40,116 nt of DNA from a bacterium (GCA_021842385.1 JAKCAE010000011.1:1-40116), one strand, 5' to 3'. Shown: positions 1-10,055, counted from the first letter of the stretch. Numbers and translations are program-made. The notes: generated from the letters alone by a model not told the origin.

Positions 1-2866
1 CCGGATGAGGAAAATGAGGTGGGGCAGGAGGTGTTTCTCCGCTAGATGAAACTGGTATCCCCTTAGCTTTCATATCAACCAATAATTTTTCCTCTAAACG
101 CTTCTGGCTAGTGCCAACCAAAGAGAAGTTTGCTAATTCCGCTTCACTAAGCCCCGCTTCTTGTCCATTTTGATCTAAACGGTAGTATACATTTTTTCCA
201 CCAGAACCTTTTTTTCTGAAAATTACTCTCTTTTCCTCACCCGGCTTAACCAAGTTCTCTACCTCTGGTGGCAAGTAATCTTTATAATCCCTATGCCCAG
301 GGTTAACGTTACGAGCACGGTTATAGTATCTAATTGCTAAATCTCTATGATTCTGTATTAAGTATTTAAGCTTCTGAACTTGTTCGATATTCTTAAATCC
401 TCCGACCATACCAGTATTTTTATCAACCAAAGAACCCATACTGTCTTCCATCGTTGATTGACTAAGGGGCACATTCCTTTCTTCCATCTTTTTAATAAAC
501 GCTTCGTAAACTCGATTAATTTTTGGTGAACCGTCGGAATTTCTTTCGCCATACTTATCAAAGAACTCCATACCCTTTGTACTAATCTTAGACAGGTCTT
601 CAGTACTAAAATTTTCCAATTGAGCAAGAAGTCTCTCTTCTCTTGCAGCAGTAATCTCCTTAACCTGCTTACCAAGCCTTCGCACCTCTGAATTCACCTC
701 TGGATTATTATATATATCAGCATCACTAAATCCTTGGCTACGTAACTTAGCAACTTCAGAATCAAAAGCACTATCCGCTGCCTGAAATTCTTTTAGATCA
801 ACAAGTTGTAGACCAATCCCCAAAGGATTTTTATTCTTCTTTGCAATATCATTAAGAGTATCTTGCAGTCTTGTTTGATCATGTTCACCATTCAAAACTT
901 GTGACAAAAACCTATAATTCCCTTGTGTGGAAAATTTACTACCATCGCCACCTAGCGCAACAGAATTGTATTCATCATACAACTTCCTCTGTTTGTTATT
1001 CATGTATGTAGCCTGCAGCAAGGAGTTGATTTGTTCTTGAGTTTCATGGTTTGGTTTGGTAGCCATTTTAGCCATCAGGCGTCTAAGTATTTTTGCATTT
1101 TCAGCTGGGGACTTAGTAAGGTATTGAGAAAGATATTCCTGCTCTTGCTTCTCTATTGCAGTTTTCATGCCTTCATTAATCTCGCCTGTTTCCCAATAAT
1201 GTTGCTGTTCTTGAGCTGCTCCTTTTATCACATCTTTTGCTTTCTCTTCATGGTGATGCTGTGCTTCCCAATACTTCTCTGCGACAATATCAGCATTCAA
1301 AGCGCTAAACCCAATTTTCTTAGCCAAACCCTTAACACCTCTAGCAAAATTGAGACCACCTTTGCGCTCTCCTGTTATTGGATCACGGTCGTAAAAAGTT
1401 TCCCCTCTGGCATTAGTAAGCGGCGAACTCCAGTTTGCCGTTGCTCTTCGCTTGTACTTTTGTGCTCTTGAATATGCACTCTCTAATCCCATCTCTATTG
1501 GTTTAACGCCAACAAAGTGTGTTGCTTTCTCCACAGCTCCGGTAATAGCCCCCGCTCCGAAGGTACCCAGCTCTTTGGCAACTTCAAGTCCTGCCATTAA
1601 ACAAACAAGCAACAAAATGCTCGACAGCGAGTTATACGCAAATTGAGCTGCAGTGTTTACTCCACCTGTAGTTAAAGATGTGTTTTCTGTTGCTTTGGCA
1701 AGAAACTTTGACTGAGAAACAGCAATTACAGCACAAAGATGTAAAAAGAATCCTAAGATTGGCGTCTGAAAAGCATACTTTAAGAAATTACTCCACCACT
1801 TCATTGCTTCGTGATGTGTATCAGGTAAAATCATGCCAACATAGGCAATTGGAGATAACATTAACAAAAGCCAAAGAGCAACAATTCGAATTACCAAAAA
1901 AGCGGCAATGGCTGCAAAAACAAAGAATGTCCCAACCGCGAATATGAAATATACAAGGGTTGCGATTAAATCAGCAAAGCTGCCATGGAAAACACCCTTA
2001 GAAATATTCTGAAGAGGAGAAACCATCAATTGATGCGCGAGAGCATTTAAAACGTCCTTGTTGTTTGGTAGAAACTGCGTTTGGAAAGTATCTGCAACCC
2101 CAAGAATAAGCTGTGCTACCACTAAGCTAAAATTAACAGCAATAGCCATTAAAACCAGCTCAGGAATCAAATGTTTGTAGTTATACTTTTCAACACGCAA
2201 AAGCGTTGCCATGCCAAGAATTATCATGGCAATAATGAAAAGAATGTTCGCAACATTCCTGACAAAAACCCAACCAACTAATATAACTGCGGAAAATGAA
2301 GCATCGTGTGGCTGAATAGTTAAAAGAACCTGAATTATCGGAATGATGATACTATTCAACAAGAAATATAAAAGCCCAACTATACCAAAAGCCAAAGTTT
2401 GTAAAATCTTATTTACGATCCCAAAAAGCGGATCAAGAATGGTATCAGCAACAGTTTTTCCTGTGCCTTCGATAGCAGGAGGGGTTGTTACTGCTTTTGC
2501 CTCACTAATTTTACCCTGAGCTTGATACGAAGTATTTGCTTGAAGATCTTTTACAATCACCTTAACAACACTGCCATCAGAAGCAGCAAATTGGATGGGA
2601 TTTTTGTTGTCATATCTGGTGACCTGGGCCTTGTCATCAAAGTTCCAATGGATTTCAAACCTATTTGTATTACAGGAGTTGTTAGCACAGGAAATTGGAT
2701 TGCTGTTAAACAATACTGTCGCAAAATAGTCCATAACAGCGGCATTTACTGCTCCTGTCTGCTTAAATTCAACCTTTAAAGATATGGTATCAGCTGCGGA
2801 AACCTGTGCGTTTGGCGTTAAAAACCCTAAAAAACTAAAGACCAAAGCAAAAAATAGCCCAGCCAT
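1..2866 (-). CDS. VirB6/TrbL-like polytopic membrane protein with long cytoplasmic C-terminal region (partial, runs off left edge)
   Basis: Manual reverse-strand translation from ATG at 2866: MAGLFFALVFSFLGFLTPNAQVSAADTISLKVEFKQTG... then several TM segments (ILFIIAMIILGMATLLRVEKYNYKHLIPELVLMAIAVNFSLVVAQLILG...) and a charged tail. Open to position 1, so absent from the ORF track. Confidence 0.65.
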   Translation of the reverse strand, partial: MAGLFFALVFSFLGFLTPNAQVSAADTISLKVEFKQTGAVNAAVMDYFATVLFNSNPISCANNSCNTNRFEIHWNFDDKAQVTRYDNKNPIQFAASDGSVVKVIVKDLQANTSYQAQGKISEAKAVTTPPAIEGTGKTVADTILDPLFGIVNKILQTLAFGIVGLLYFLLNSIIIPIIQVLLTIQPHDASFSAVILVGWVFVRNVANILFIIAMIILGMATLLRVEKYNYKHLIPELVLMAIAVNFSLVVAQLILGVADTFQTQFLPNNKDVLNALAHQLMVSPLQNISKGVFHGSFADLIATLVYFIFAVGTFFVFAAIAAFLVIRIVALWLLLMLSPIAYVGMILPDTHHEAMKWWSNFLKYAFQTPILGFFLHLCAVIAVSQSKFLAKATENTSLTTGGVNTAAQFAYNSLSSILLLVCLMAGLEVAKELGTFGAGAITGAVEKATHFVGVKPIEMGLESAYSRAQKYKRRATANWSSPLTNARGETFYDRDPITGERKGGLNFARGVKGLAKKIGFSALNADIVAEKYWEAQHHHEEKAKDVIKGAAQEQQHYWETGEINEGMKTAIEKQEQEYLSQYLTKSPAENAKILRRLMAKMATKPNHETQEQINSLLQATYMNNKQRKLYDEYNSVALGGDGSKFSTQGNYRFLSQVLNGEHDQTRLQDTLNDIAKKNKNPLGIGLQLVDLKEFQAADSAFDSEVAKLRSQGFSDADIYNNPEVNSEVRRLGKQVKEITAAREERLLAQLENFSTEDLSKISTKGMEFFDKYGERNSDGSPKINRVYEAFIKKMEERNVPLSQSTMEDSMGSLVDKNTGMVGGFKNIEQVQKLKYLIQNHRDLAIRYYNRARNVNPGHRDYKDYLPPEVENLVKPGEEKRVIFRKKGSGGKNVYYRLDQNGQEAGLSEAELANFSLVGTSQKRLEEKLLVDMKAKGIPVSSSGETPPAPPHFPHP

Positions 2867-2990
2867 TCTTTTTTTACTGCTCTGCTTTTTGTGGATTATT
2901 TTTGTTTCGGAAATCAAGTTATTTTTATTAACTTTCTCAAAATTATTATCTCATAAATCCAAGCAAAAGACAAATTTTGTCAAACTAAGT

Positions 2991-3015
2991 TTAAAGGCGG
3001 CAAAGCCGCCTTTAA
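2991..3015 (-). terminator. hairpin terminator (TTAAAGGCGG-loop-CCGCCTTTAA)
   Basis: Perfect inverted repeat between the genes ending at 3029 and starting at 2866. Confidence 0.5.
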
Positions 3016-3028
3016 GGATCATTAAAAA

Positions 3029-4012
3029 CTAAAACTGGAAATCGTTGGGATTAAAGTCCACCCCTTCCTTAGAGACATCTTCTTGCAAGGAATTTGGACT
3101 ATCTTTAATCGTATCACCGATTTTTTGAGAAGTTGTTTTCTTTCCGCCGAGAAGCATTTTGATAAACTGCTGCATGACATCAACATGGTCTAGTGGCTTT
3201 AACTGTTCCCCGAAGATTTTATCGATCTTGGTGTCAATTTGATCAGAAACAAACTTTGCCGAATTTTTGATGTTACAAACAAGGTTTCCTTTGTTATCTT
3301 TACTGCTGCAATCAAGCTGGTCTTTGTTGCCCTGACTATTTTGTATGTTTGCTGCTGCTCCTGACTGAGCTTTTAGCCAATCTGTTTCTGCTTGAGCTTC
3401 ATAAACGAGCTTTTGTCCTTGTGGCGTAGAAACTAAAGGATCTTCTAAAACACTTGCCGCAGCATTTCCAGCTGCTGTATACACTTGAGAAAAATCAACT
3501 GCGTTTATAGCTTTTTTCTTGTATACGGGTTTTAAATCAAGAGTCTTTATGCTCTTGTCTGTTGCTGAAAGGATTCTTTGAATATTAGCTTTAGTCAAAA
3601 AGACATCACCAGCTTCTCTGTTTTTAAGCTGCTTGGAAAGATACAAAGTATTAGCAAGGTTCTTTTGATATCCTAAATAATCTGAAATTTTATACTTCTT
3701 CATGACATCATTAACGTAATTTAGCGTGTATTTATGATTTTCTGCGCGAATCATATCAGCGACACAGCTTTTCAAAAGCTCGGTTGCGTTTGCTTTCTTG
3801 TCATCTGTAGGAACTTCAGGAGCACCAAACAATGAAGCCAAAAACCCTGTGGCAAGGCTGGTTAAATATCTGCCAGTCGCGCCTGAAATTCCACCGCAAA
3901 GACTTGTTAAACTAATAGCTTGGGTTTGTTTAGGCAAAAAAACAATACTGCTGGTTGTACCCAGAGCAATTATTAAGAAAAGAGAGGCTATGATTTTTTG
4001 TTTGACTTGCAT
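3029..4012 (-). CDS. secreted/periplasmic hypothetical protein of the T4SS-like cluster
   Basis: ORF from M8 of the track ORF, preceded by GGAGGTGCAATAAT-ATG; N-terminal signal peptide (MQVKQKIIASLFLIIALGTTSSIVFLPKQTQA). Confidence 0.75.
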   Translation of the reverse strand: MQVKQKIIASLFLIIALGTTSSIVFLPKQTQAISLTSLCGGISGATGRYLTSLATGFLASLFGAPEVPTDDKKANATELLKSCVADMIRAENHKYTLNYVNDVMKKYKISDYLGYQKNLANTLYLSKQLKNREAGDVFLTKANIQRILSATDKSIKTLDLKPVYKKKAINAVDFSQVYTAAGNAAASVLEDPLVSTPQGQKLVYEAQAETDWLKAQSGAAANIQNSQGNKDQLDCSSKDNKGNLVCNIKNSAKFVSDQIDTKIDKIFGEQLKPLDHVDVMQQFIKMLLGGKKTTSQKIGDTIKDSPNSLQEDVSKEGVDFNPNDFQF

Positions 4013-4013
4013 A

Positions 4014-5000
4014 TTATTGCACCTCCGGAGCATTCTTAATAATATTTGCGGCTTGAGTCACAGAATCTGTGATTTGAGCAATGGTATCACCCAAAGATGA
4101 ATAGACGCTGTAAATCTGATTTGATTCTTCAGAAGCAGCCTGAGTTGCCGGGTCAAGATTAAAAGAAACTTGAGAAACAAAGTCAAGATACTGCTGGTAT
4201 GCCTTAACATAGAGCTGACTTAAACCTAGCAAAGCAGAAGGAACTGAAACTTTTTTAACAGCATCCAAAACTTGGTTTGCTTGAGCTATGTATATATCAA
4301 GACCGGCTGTACTTTGTGCGTCAAAAATATCTCTGGTTGTTGTGTCATCATGCACGATATCAAACCTCTTGGTTGCATCTGAAAGCTCAGTGATGTATTT
4401 AGTCATTGTGCTCTTGTTGTTATCAGGCGTTAAAACAAACATGGTCACATCAATTTCTGGAATCAAAGGCAAACTCTCACGAGCAGACAAGCTGTCTGTG
4501 GAAATGATGACATCATCACCACCTAAACTTCCTGTATTAATACTTTGCACTGTTGATGCTCCATAATATTTATTTATGAAATCCATTGTTGGCATATTGT
4601 AGTCAGCAAGCTCTCTTTGTTCCAAAGGAGTATACCCAGAAGGATCAACAACTTGCTTGTAATTACCGTTTGCATCAGGAATCAACCCTTGATTTATAGC
4701 TGTCTGGTAATCATCAAAGGCTGGCACATTAGCAGCTGTAACAATAGGCTCATCAGAGCGCGGCGTAATTGTTGCAAAAGGCTTTGTCGGATCAACAACA
4801 ACTTTAAACTCGCCCCTGCCTAAACCCGCAGGACTTGGTGTTACAGAAACAAAACCACCAGTTCCTGTTGTTGTGTTATCAGTTGTTCCTGGTTGATTTG
4901 TGTTCGGTTTATTTGATGCCAAAATGGCGATCAAAACGATCGCCAAAAGTGCGGCTATTCCGCCTATGATCAATGTTGTTTTCTTGCTTAAGCCAAACAT
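4014..5000 (-). CDS. membrane-anchored hypothetical protein
   Basis: 328-aa ORF, N-terminal TM (TTLIIGGIAALLAIVLIAILASN), Thr-rich linker. Confidence 0.75.
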   Translation of the reverse strand: MFGLSKKTTLIIGGIAALLAIVLIAILASNKPNTNQPGTTDNTTTGTGGFVSVTPSPAGLGRGEFKVVVDPTKPFATITPRSDEPIVTAANVPAFDDYQTAINQGLIPDANGNYKQVVDPSGYTPLEQRELADYNMPTMDFINKYYGASTVQSINTGSLGGDDVIISTDSLSARESLPLIPEIDVTMFVLTPDNNKSTMTKYITELSDATKRFDIVHDDTTTRDIFDAQSTAGLDIYIAQANQVLDAVKKVSVPSALLGLSQLYVKAYQQYLDFVSQVSFNLDPATQAASEESNQIYSVYSSLGDTIAQITDSVTQAANIIKNAPEVQ

Positions 5001-5024
5001 TTGTTTGTATTTTCAATCTCTGCA

Positions 5025-5648
5025 CTATGGCAGAAACAATTGCACGCTGTTATAAAATCCTTGCTTGATATTTGAAAGTTGATTTCTAACTGCTGACAAA
5101 ACCGCATCAATATCTGATTCAGAAACTCCCTCAAAAGTTGCCCCTTGTTTTTGGGAAAATTCTAAATTGTATTCTGCAAGCAACAAGCGATGGTAGTCTT
5201 CAAAAACACTTGGTACGACTAGATTCCCAAGGTCAACCAAAAGCTTATCCTGTTTTTCTAATAGATCCGGAGTCTGCTTAGCAAAAATTAAACCCGCCGC
5301 ATTTTCGCTGTCTATAATTGTTCTAACCTGATTTGCATATTCTGCTAAAGCAGTACTTGAATTATTAGCAGAAAGAGTCACTTTAATGTTTGAAAACTCC
5401 TTGGCAATGTTTGGATTATACTCCGTAGCTCCCAAAACCTGGGCTCCGGTAGAATTACCGCCAATATTTCCTGCAAGCGGCTGATTATTCCAAGATAAAC
5501 CATATTCTTTAGAAGCAAGACGCATCGGACTCTGCACAAAAGCAAAAGAAATCAAAAGAATAGCCACAAAAACAATAAGTGCTACATTCTTAACTCCAAA
5601 ATCCTTTATTTTTGTTTCCACTTGATTTTCCAAGATATTGAGGTCCAT
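5025..5648 (-). CDS. membrane-anchored hypothetical protein
   Basis: 207-aa ORF with N-terminal TM, same strand and cluster. Confidence 0.7.
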   Translation of the reverse strand: MDLNILENQVETKIKDFGVKNVALIVFVAILLISFAFVQSPMRLASKEYGLSWNNQPLAGNIGGNSTGAQVLGATEYNPNIAKEFSNIKVTLSANNSSTALAEYANQVRTIIDSENAAGLIFAKQTPDLLEKQDKLLVDLGNLVVPSVFEDYHRLLLAEYNLEFSQKQGATFEGVSESDIDAVLSAVRNQLSNIKQGFYNSVQLFLP

Positions 5649-5715
5649 AAATTTCTCTTAAGTTATTTAAACCCCCACAAAAATCAACGTATTCTTCCCC
5701 CCGATTATATCATAA

Positions 5716-6579
5716 TTAAGAGGCTTTCGCAAGAAAATCTTTAAGACTCATATATAGCTTAAACCACTGTTCCAAAGAAAGCTCCTGTGGCCTTGCTTTT
5801 GAGTCCACCAAAGAGGCCTCTAACGCCTTTAAAAGAGTTGTTTCTTCCAATCCCAGGTTGTTTTTAAGAGTATTATGGATTTGTTTTCTCTTGCCAGCAA
5901 AAGCTGCTTTAACAAGCCTGAAAAACTCTTTTTCTGAAACATTGAATTTAGGTTTTGCAAGCATGTCTAAGACGAGAATCGCTGAATCAACTTTTGGAGA
6001 TGGAAAAAAGTCTGACTTTGGAACAAAACCTACGATCCTGGGGTTAGAAAAAAGCTGTACTGAAATTGCCAAAATGCTTAAATCCCCTGCTTTTGCTGTA
6101 ATCCTTTGAGCAACCTCTTTCTGCATCAGCAAAACAATCTTAGAAGGTCTGTTTTTAGCAGTGAGTAACATTTCAACAATCTTTCCAGTAATGTAGTATG
6201 GAATATTAGCAACAACTTTGTAACCAGGCTTTAATTCTTGCTGAAAATTAAAATGAGTGATGTCTGCAAAAACTAACTTAACGTTGGCTTTTGATTTCGG
6301 AGTTTTAGAATGCGTTTGTAAATGCTCCCCTAACTGATCTTTTAAAATCGGAAAGTATCGTTGATCCTTTTCTACTGCCAAAACATTAGCTCCTGTTTCA
6401 GAAAGGAGTTTTGTTAAATTTCCAATCCCAGAACCAATCTCTAAAACATCATCACCAGCAGAAAGTTCAGCAGCTGAAACTATTTCCCTCAAAGCATCTT
6501 CATTGATTAAAAAATTCTGTCCTAAAAGGTCATTTGGTCTAAACTTGTACTTTGCAAGCAGTTCCTTAATCTCTCTCAT
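5716..6579 (-). CDS. rsmA: 16S rRNA (adenine1518/1519-N6)-dimethyltransferase RsmA/KsgA
   Basis: Motifs LGQNFLINEDALREIV, VLEIGSGIGNLT, VVANIPYYITGKIVEMLL. Confidence 0.95.
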   Translation of the reverse strand: MREIKELLAKYKFRPNDLLGQNFLINEDALREIVSAAELSAGDDVLEIGSGIGNLTKLLSETGANVLAVEKDQRYFPILKDQLGEHLQTHSKTPKSKANVKLVFADITHFNFQQELKPGYKVVANIPYYITGKIVEMLLTAKNRPSKIVLLMQKEVAQRITAKAGDLSILAISVQLFSNPRIVGFVPKSDFFPSPKVDSAILVLDMLAKPKFNVSEKEFFRLVKAAFAGKRKQIHNTLKNNLGLEETTLLKALEASLVDSKARPQELSLEQWFKLYMSLKDFLAKAS

Positions 6580-7121
6580 ATTTCTACAGTCCTTACTTCC
6601 AAATTAGAAATGTTTCCTATGAGCACACCGGTGATATAGAAATACAGGACGCGTATAACGCCCTCACTTGTAACTAACAAAATAGGCTTGTCGTTACCGG
6701 CATTTTCAAGTTTAACACGTTCCAAAAATTCAACGACTCTTCTTGTGAAATGCTTAACATTTTCTCCACCAATATCTGAATAGTCAAACTGCAGGGCATA
6801 ATCTTTTTCCAAAGTATGACCGGGATATTTTTCTTCTGCCTCTTTCCAACTTAAACCAGAACAATCTCCGTAATCGCGCTCATTAACATCAGAATCGTAA
6901 ACAACAGGAAGATTTAATGTTTCATTAATCAAAGCAACGGTTTGTTTAACCCGCAGCAAATCTCCACCATATATTTTAACAATATCCTTAGGTAATCTCT
7001 TGCCCAAATCACGCACTAAATCAGCACCCTTAGGATCCAAGGGTTCATTTGAACGAATACCGTTTAAAAGACCTTTTTCGTTCATCTTTGTCAGTCCATG
7101 TCTAACCATTATTAACTGCAT
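6576..7121 (-). CDS. histidine phosphatase (phosphoglycerate mutase-like) family protein
   Basis: MQLIMVRHGLTKMNEKG (RHG motif). The track start at 7298 would run through a terminator and a tRNA-like element; M60 (7121) is preferred. 4-nt ATGA overlap with rsmA. Confidence 0.85.
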   Translation of the reverse strand: MQLIMVRHGLTKMNEKGLLNGIRSNEPLDPKGADLVRDLGKRLPKDIVKIYGGDLLRVKQTVALINETLNLPVVYDSDVNERDYGDCSGLSWKEAEEKYPGHTLEKDYALQFDYSDIGGENVKHFTRRVVEFLERVKLENAGNDKPILLVTSEGVIRVLYFYITGVLIGNISNLEVRTVEI

Positions 7122-7141
7122 ACATACATCATACCAAATAC

Positions 7142-7167
7142 AAAACCGCCTGTAGAGGCGGCTTTTT
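7142..7167 (-). terminator. intrinsic terminator downstream of tRNA-like element
   Basis: Minus strand AAAAAGCCGCCTCTACAGGCGGTTTT. Confidence 0.6.
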
Positions 7168-7240
7168 GTATTCTTTGGGGTAATTCCCCGGAAACAGCTT
7201 ACCATTAACACAATACCAAGAAGAATTAAAATAGTCAAAG

Positions 7241-7316
7241 TGGTGGACGGGAGGAGAATCGAACTCCCAAAGAAACAGATGGTAAGCCATTTCCACACAC
7301 CAGTGTTAGCCCGCCC
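7241..7316 (-). tRNA. tRNA-like element, anticodon not assignable
   Basis: Minus strand GGGCGGG...GGGAG-TTCGATT-CTCCT-CCCGTCC-ACCA: 7-bp acceptor stem (one GU), T arm, encoded CCA, 76 nt in total. I could not fold a normal 5+7+5 anticodon arm. Confidence 0.5.
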
Positions 7317-7361
7317 ATAACCGACAAGCTAACACATCAAGATTAAACAAAGATTAACTAA

Positions 7362-9467
7362 TTAAAACCTTCCCACGATCTTGAAATCGATCTTTTCTTC
7401 TGGCAATGCTTTTAATATTCTGGATGGCGGAAAACTTTGTACTTGTCCAAAGAGTCTTCTTGATTGCGCATAGATTAAATACAGGTTTCTTCTGGCTCTG
7501 GTCATGCCAACATATGCCAAACGAACCTCCTCTGAAAGCTCTGATGGATTTAACAAGGAACGCGAATGCGGCAAGATTCCTTCTTCCAAACCAATCAAAA
7601 ATACTGTATCAAACTCCAAACCCTTTGCTTGATGCAAACTCATGAAAGTAACAGCGTCCTTGTTGTCCTTCATGTTATCAATCTCTGTCATCAGGGCTAC
7701 TTCTTCTAAAAACTGCTCCAAACCTTCCTGCCAATTTAAGTTCTGATATTTTGCAGCAACGTTAAAAAGTTCTTCAATGTTCTGCCAGCGATTCTCACCC
7801 TCTTCAGTACCATCACGCAACCATGCTTCATAGCCGCTTTTTTTCAAAACCAAACGCATCAAAGAAAGAATGTTTTCAGAAACATCAAACAAAGTAAATT
7901 CTTCAAGAAGCAAAAAAAAGCCTTGTACTGCGTTGAATTGTTTTGGCGGCAAGATAATATCTGCAAGATCAACTCTAAACTTCGCTAAATCCCCTTCTGA
8001 ATTAAAAACAAAATCTTTCAAAACCTGGTATGACTTTTCACCAATGCCTCTTGCTGGTTCATTAATAACCCGCTTTAAAGAGACAAGGTCGCGATAGTTG
8101 CTGACAAGCCTTAAATATGCCACAGCGTCCTTAATTTCCTTGCGCTGATAGAACTTAAGACCGCCAACAATCTGATACGGAATTTCTGCCTGCAAAAAGA
8201 CTTCCTCTAAAGCCCTTGATTGAGCGTGTGTTCTGTACAAAACCGCATACTTGTTCAAAGTATCATGATCCTTAGAAAGCCTGGGTACTGAAAACATGTT
8301 AATCGGGGTTCGCGCTGAAAGCTTTTGTTTCTTTAAAAAATGATCCAGGATTGAATATGTTTTAACAGGTTCTTCAAAATCAGGGATGCTTTCAGATTCA
8401 TAAACCAGATCATCTTTTGAATTGCCGCCTGCTTTTGCAATGATTGTTTTTGCAACGATTTTTGCTTCCTCAACCTCATCCTCTACTTCTAAAAGCTTAG
8501 TCTTTGCGCCCTCTTCATTTTCTGTCCACAAAGTTTTTGGTTTCTGTTCCTTGTTAATCTGTATGACCTCAGAAGCAACAGAAAGAATATTCTTTGTTGA
8601 CCTATAATTTTGTTCAAGCTTAACAATTAAAGCATCAGGAAAACTCTCTTCAAAACTCAAAATGTTCCTTAAATTAGAACCCCTGAAACCATAGATTGCT
8701 TGAGCATCATCACCAACAACAAACAGATTCCTTAAAGCAACATTTTTCTTTGTACCAATAGCCAACAAAAAAAGAAGCATAAACTGAGCATGGTTTGTAT
8801 CCTGATATTCATCAACAAGAATGTATTTAAAAATACTTTGATATTTAGACAAGACCTCTGGAAAGTTCTGTAAAATCTTAACAGTGAGCATTAACAAGTC
8901 ATCAAAATCCAAAGAGTTTTGCTTGAAAAGATAATTCTGGTATTCAAGATATACCTCAGAAACCATATTCAAAACATATTTATCAATCCCCAAATCAAGT
9001 TCTTCTGGGGTCTGTAAAACATTTTTAGCTGCAGAAATATAGTTTTTAAAAAAGTTGGGAGGAAACTTTGCGCCAAAGTTTTTTTGAACACATATCTCTT
9101 TCAATATTTTGTTTTGATCATCATCATCAACAATGACAAACCCTTTTGTGTAACCAAGCGCTTGAATCTCTTGTCTTAAAATCCTGGCGCAAACTGAATG
9201 AAATGTTCCCATTGTTGGCATACCAATATTCGGAAACAAACTTTGAACCCTGCCTTGCATTTCTTTTGCAGCCTTGTTTGTAAAAGTCAAAGCAAGAATA
9301 TTTTCAGACTTGAACAACCCTTCAGAAATTAAATACGCGATGCGATGCGTTAAGACCTTAGTCTTACCGCTGCCTGCGCCTGCCAAAACTAAAACCGGCC
9401 CTGCTGGGGCGGTAACTGCTTGTTTCTGCCGATCATTTAAACCCTGCAAAATTTTTTCTGATTTCAT
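7362..9467 (-). CDS. UvrD/PcrA-type SF1 DNA helicase
   Basis: LNDRQKQAVTAPAGPVLVLAGAGSGKTKVLTHRIAYLI, ILALTFTNKAAKEM, ILVDEYQDTNHAQ, VGDDAQAIYGFRGS, VTFMSLHQAKGLEFDTVFLIGLEEGILPHSRS. Confidence 0.95.
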   Translation of the reverse strand: MKSEKILQGLNDRQKQAVTAPAGPVLVLAGAGSGKTKVLTHRIAYLISEGLFKSENILALTFTNKAAKEMQGRVQSLFPNIGMPTMGTFHSVCARILRQEIQALGYTKGFVIVDDDDQNKILKEICVQKNFGAKFPPNFFKNYISAAKNVLQTPEELDLGIDKYVLNMVSEVYLEYQNYLFKQNSLDFDDLLMLTVKILQNFPEVLSKYQSIFKYILVDEYQDTNHAQFMLLFLLAIGTKKNVALRNLFVVGDDAQAIYGFRGSNLRNILSFEESFPDALIVKLEQNYRSTKNILSVASEVIQINKEQKPKTLWTENEEGAKTKLLEVEDEVEEAKIVAKTIIAKAGGNSKDDLVYESESIPDFEEPVKTYSILDHFLKKQKLSARTPINMFSVPRLSKDHDTLNKYAVLYRTHAQSRALEEVFLQAEIPYQIVGGLKFYQRKEIKDAVAYLRLVSNYRDLVSLKRVINEPARGIGEKSYQVLKDFVFNSEGDLAKFRVDLADIILPPKQFNAVQGFFLLLEEFTLFDVSENILSLMRLVLKKSGYEAWLRDGTEEGENRWQNIEELFNVAAKYQNLNWQEGLEQFLEEVALMTEIDNMKDNKDAVTFMSLHQAKGLEFDTVFLIGLEEGILPHSRSLLNPSELSEEVRLAYVGMTRARRNLYLIYAQSRRLFGQVQSFPPSRILKALPEEKIDFKIVGRF

Positions 9468-9507
9468 AACTTCTTAAACATTATATATCAAAGCTAAAAC
9501 AAACTGA

Positions 9508-9537
9508 AACGACGCCCTGCGGTTGCAAAGCGTCGTT
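9508..9537 (-). terminator. terminator of GC-rich cassette 1
   Basis: Minus: AACGACGC-TTTGCAACCGCAGG-GCGTCGTT followed by TTCAGTTTGTTTT. Confidence 0.65.
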
Positions 9538-9554
9538 CTAGTCAAACGTTGTTG

Positions 9555-10055
9555 TTAGCAAAGACTGTCGCTGATGTCAGCGGTGGTACCGACCAGGACA
9601 GCATCGTGATCGCCATCGCCATTCGGCGACGCGACAGCTGCCTCGAAGGTTCGAGGCGCACTGCGCCGTGACGTCAGCAGACGCACTACCCGAACATACC
9701 AGGTGTCGTGGATGGTGCCGTCTGGCTCTTCGACTGTCATGATCTCGACACTGACCCAGTCATACCAGGCCGGACCATGGTGGTTTTCCGGCCTGGGATC
9801 GATCCTGGCCAAGACAGCCTTGATTTGGTCAGTGATGCTGAGATTGGCTGGCCCGCATTCCATGAGCCAGCTCTCAGCTTCAATGGTGCCTTGGCTGAGC
9901 CCGGCGTTTTGGAAGACCGTCATCCAGCTCTTCTTGGGCTGGTGCAGATCTTGAGAGATCTGATCCACAACGATACGGCCAACCACGAGAATGGCCAAAA
10001 CCACCACGACGAAGCCTAATGCCAGAACAACTAGGATGCTCATGTCCGAGCCCAT
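9555..10055 (-). CDS. orphan membrane-anchored protein (GC-rich cassette 1)
   Basis: ORF from M25 of the track ORF; GGAGGCTGTGGTT-ATG; N-terminal TM (SILVVLALGFVVVVLAILVVG). Composition clearly more GC-rich than flanks. Confidence 0.65.
   Translation of the reverse strand: MGSDMSILVVLALGFVVVVLAILVVGRIVVDQISQDLHQPKKSWMTVFQNAGLSQGTIEAESWLMECGPANLSITDQIKAVLARIDPRPENHHGPAWYDWVSVEIMTVEEPDGTIHDTWYVRVVRLLTSRRSAPRTFEAAVASPNGDGDHDAVLVGTTADISDSLC

Noticed and set aside
358-675. 105-aa minus ORF
   Set aside because: Out of frame with the continuous VirB6/TrbL-like reading frame spanning 1-2866.
1031-3032. Several plus-strand ORFs of 64-146 aa
   Set aside because: Antisense to the VirB6/TrbL-like gene or its upstream gap; no SD or family signature.
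4012-4012. GGAGG Shine-Dalgarno as a signature specific to the GC-rich cassettes
   Set aside because: The native gene starting at 4012 also has GGAGGT, so the SD alone does not distinguish the cassettes.
6576-7298. Long version of the histidine phosphatase ORF starting at 7298
   Set aside because: Would translate through the tRNA-like element and a terminator; the family N-terminus (MVRHG) is at 7121/7109.
9708-10019. 103-aa plus-strand ORF in cassette 1
   Set aside because: Antisense shadow of the minus ORF, which has the promoter, SD and terminator.
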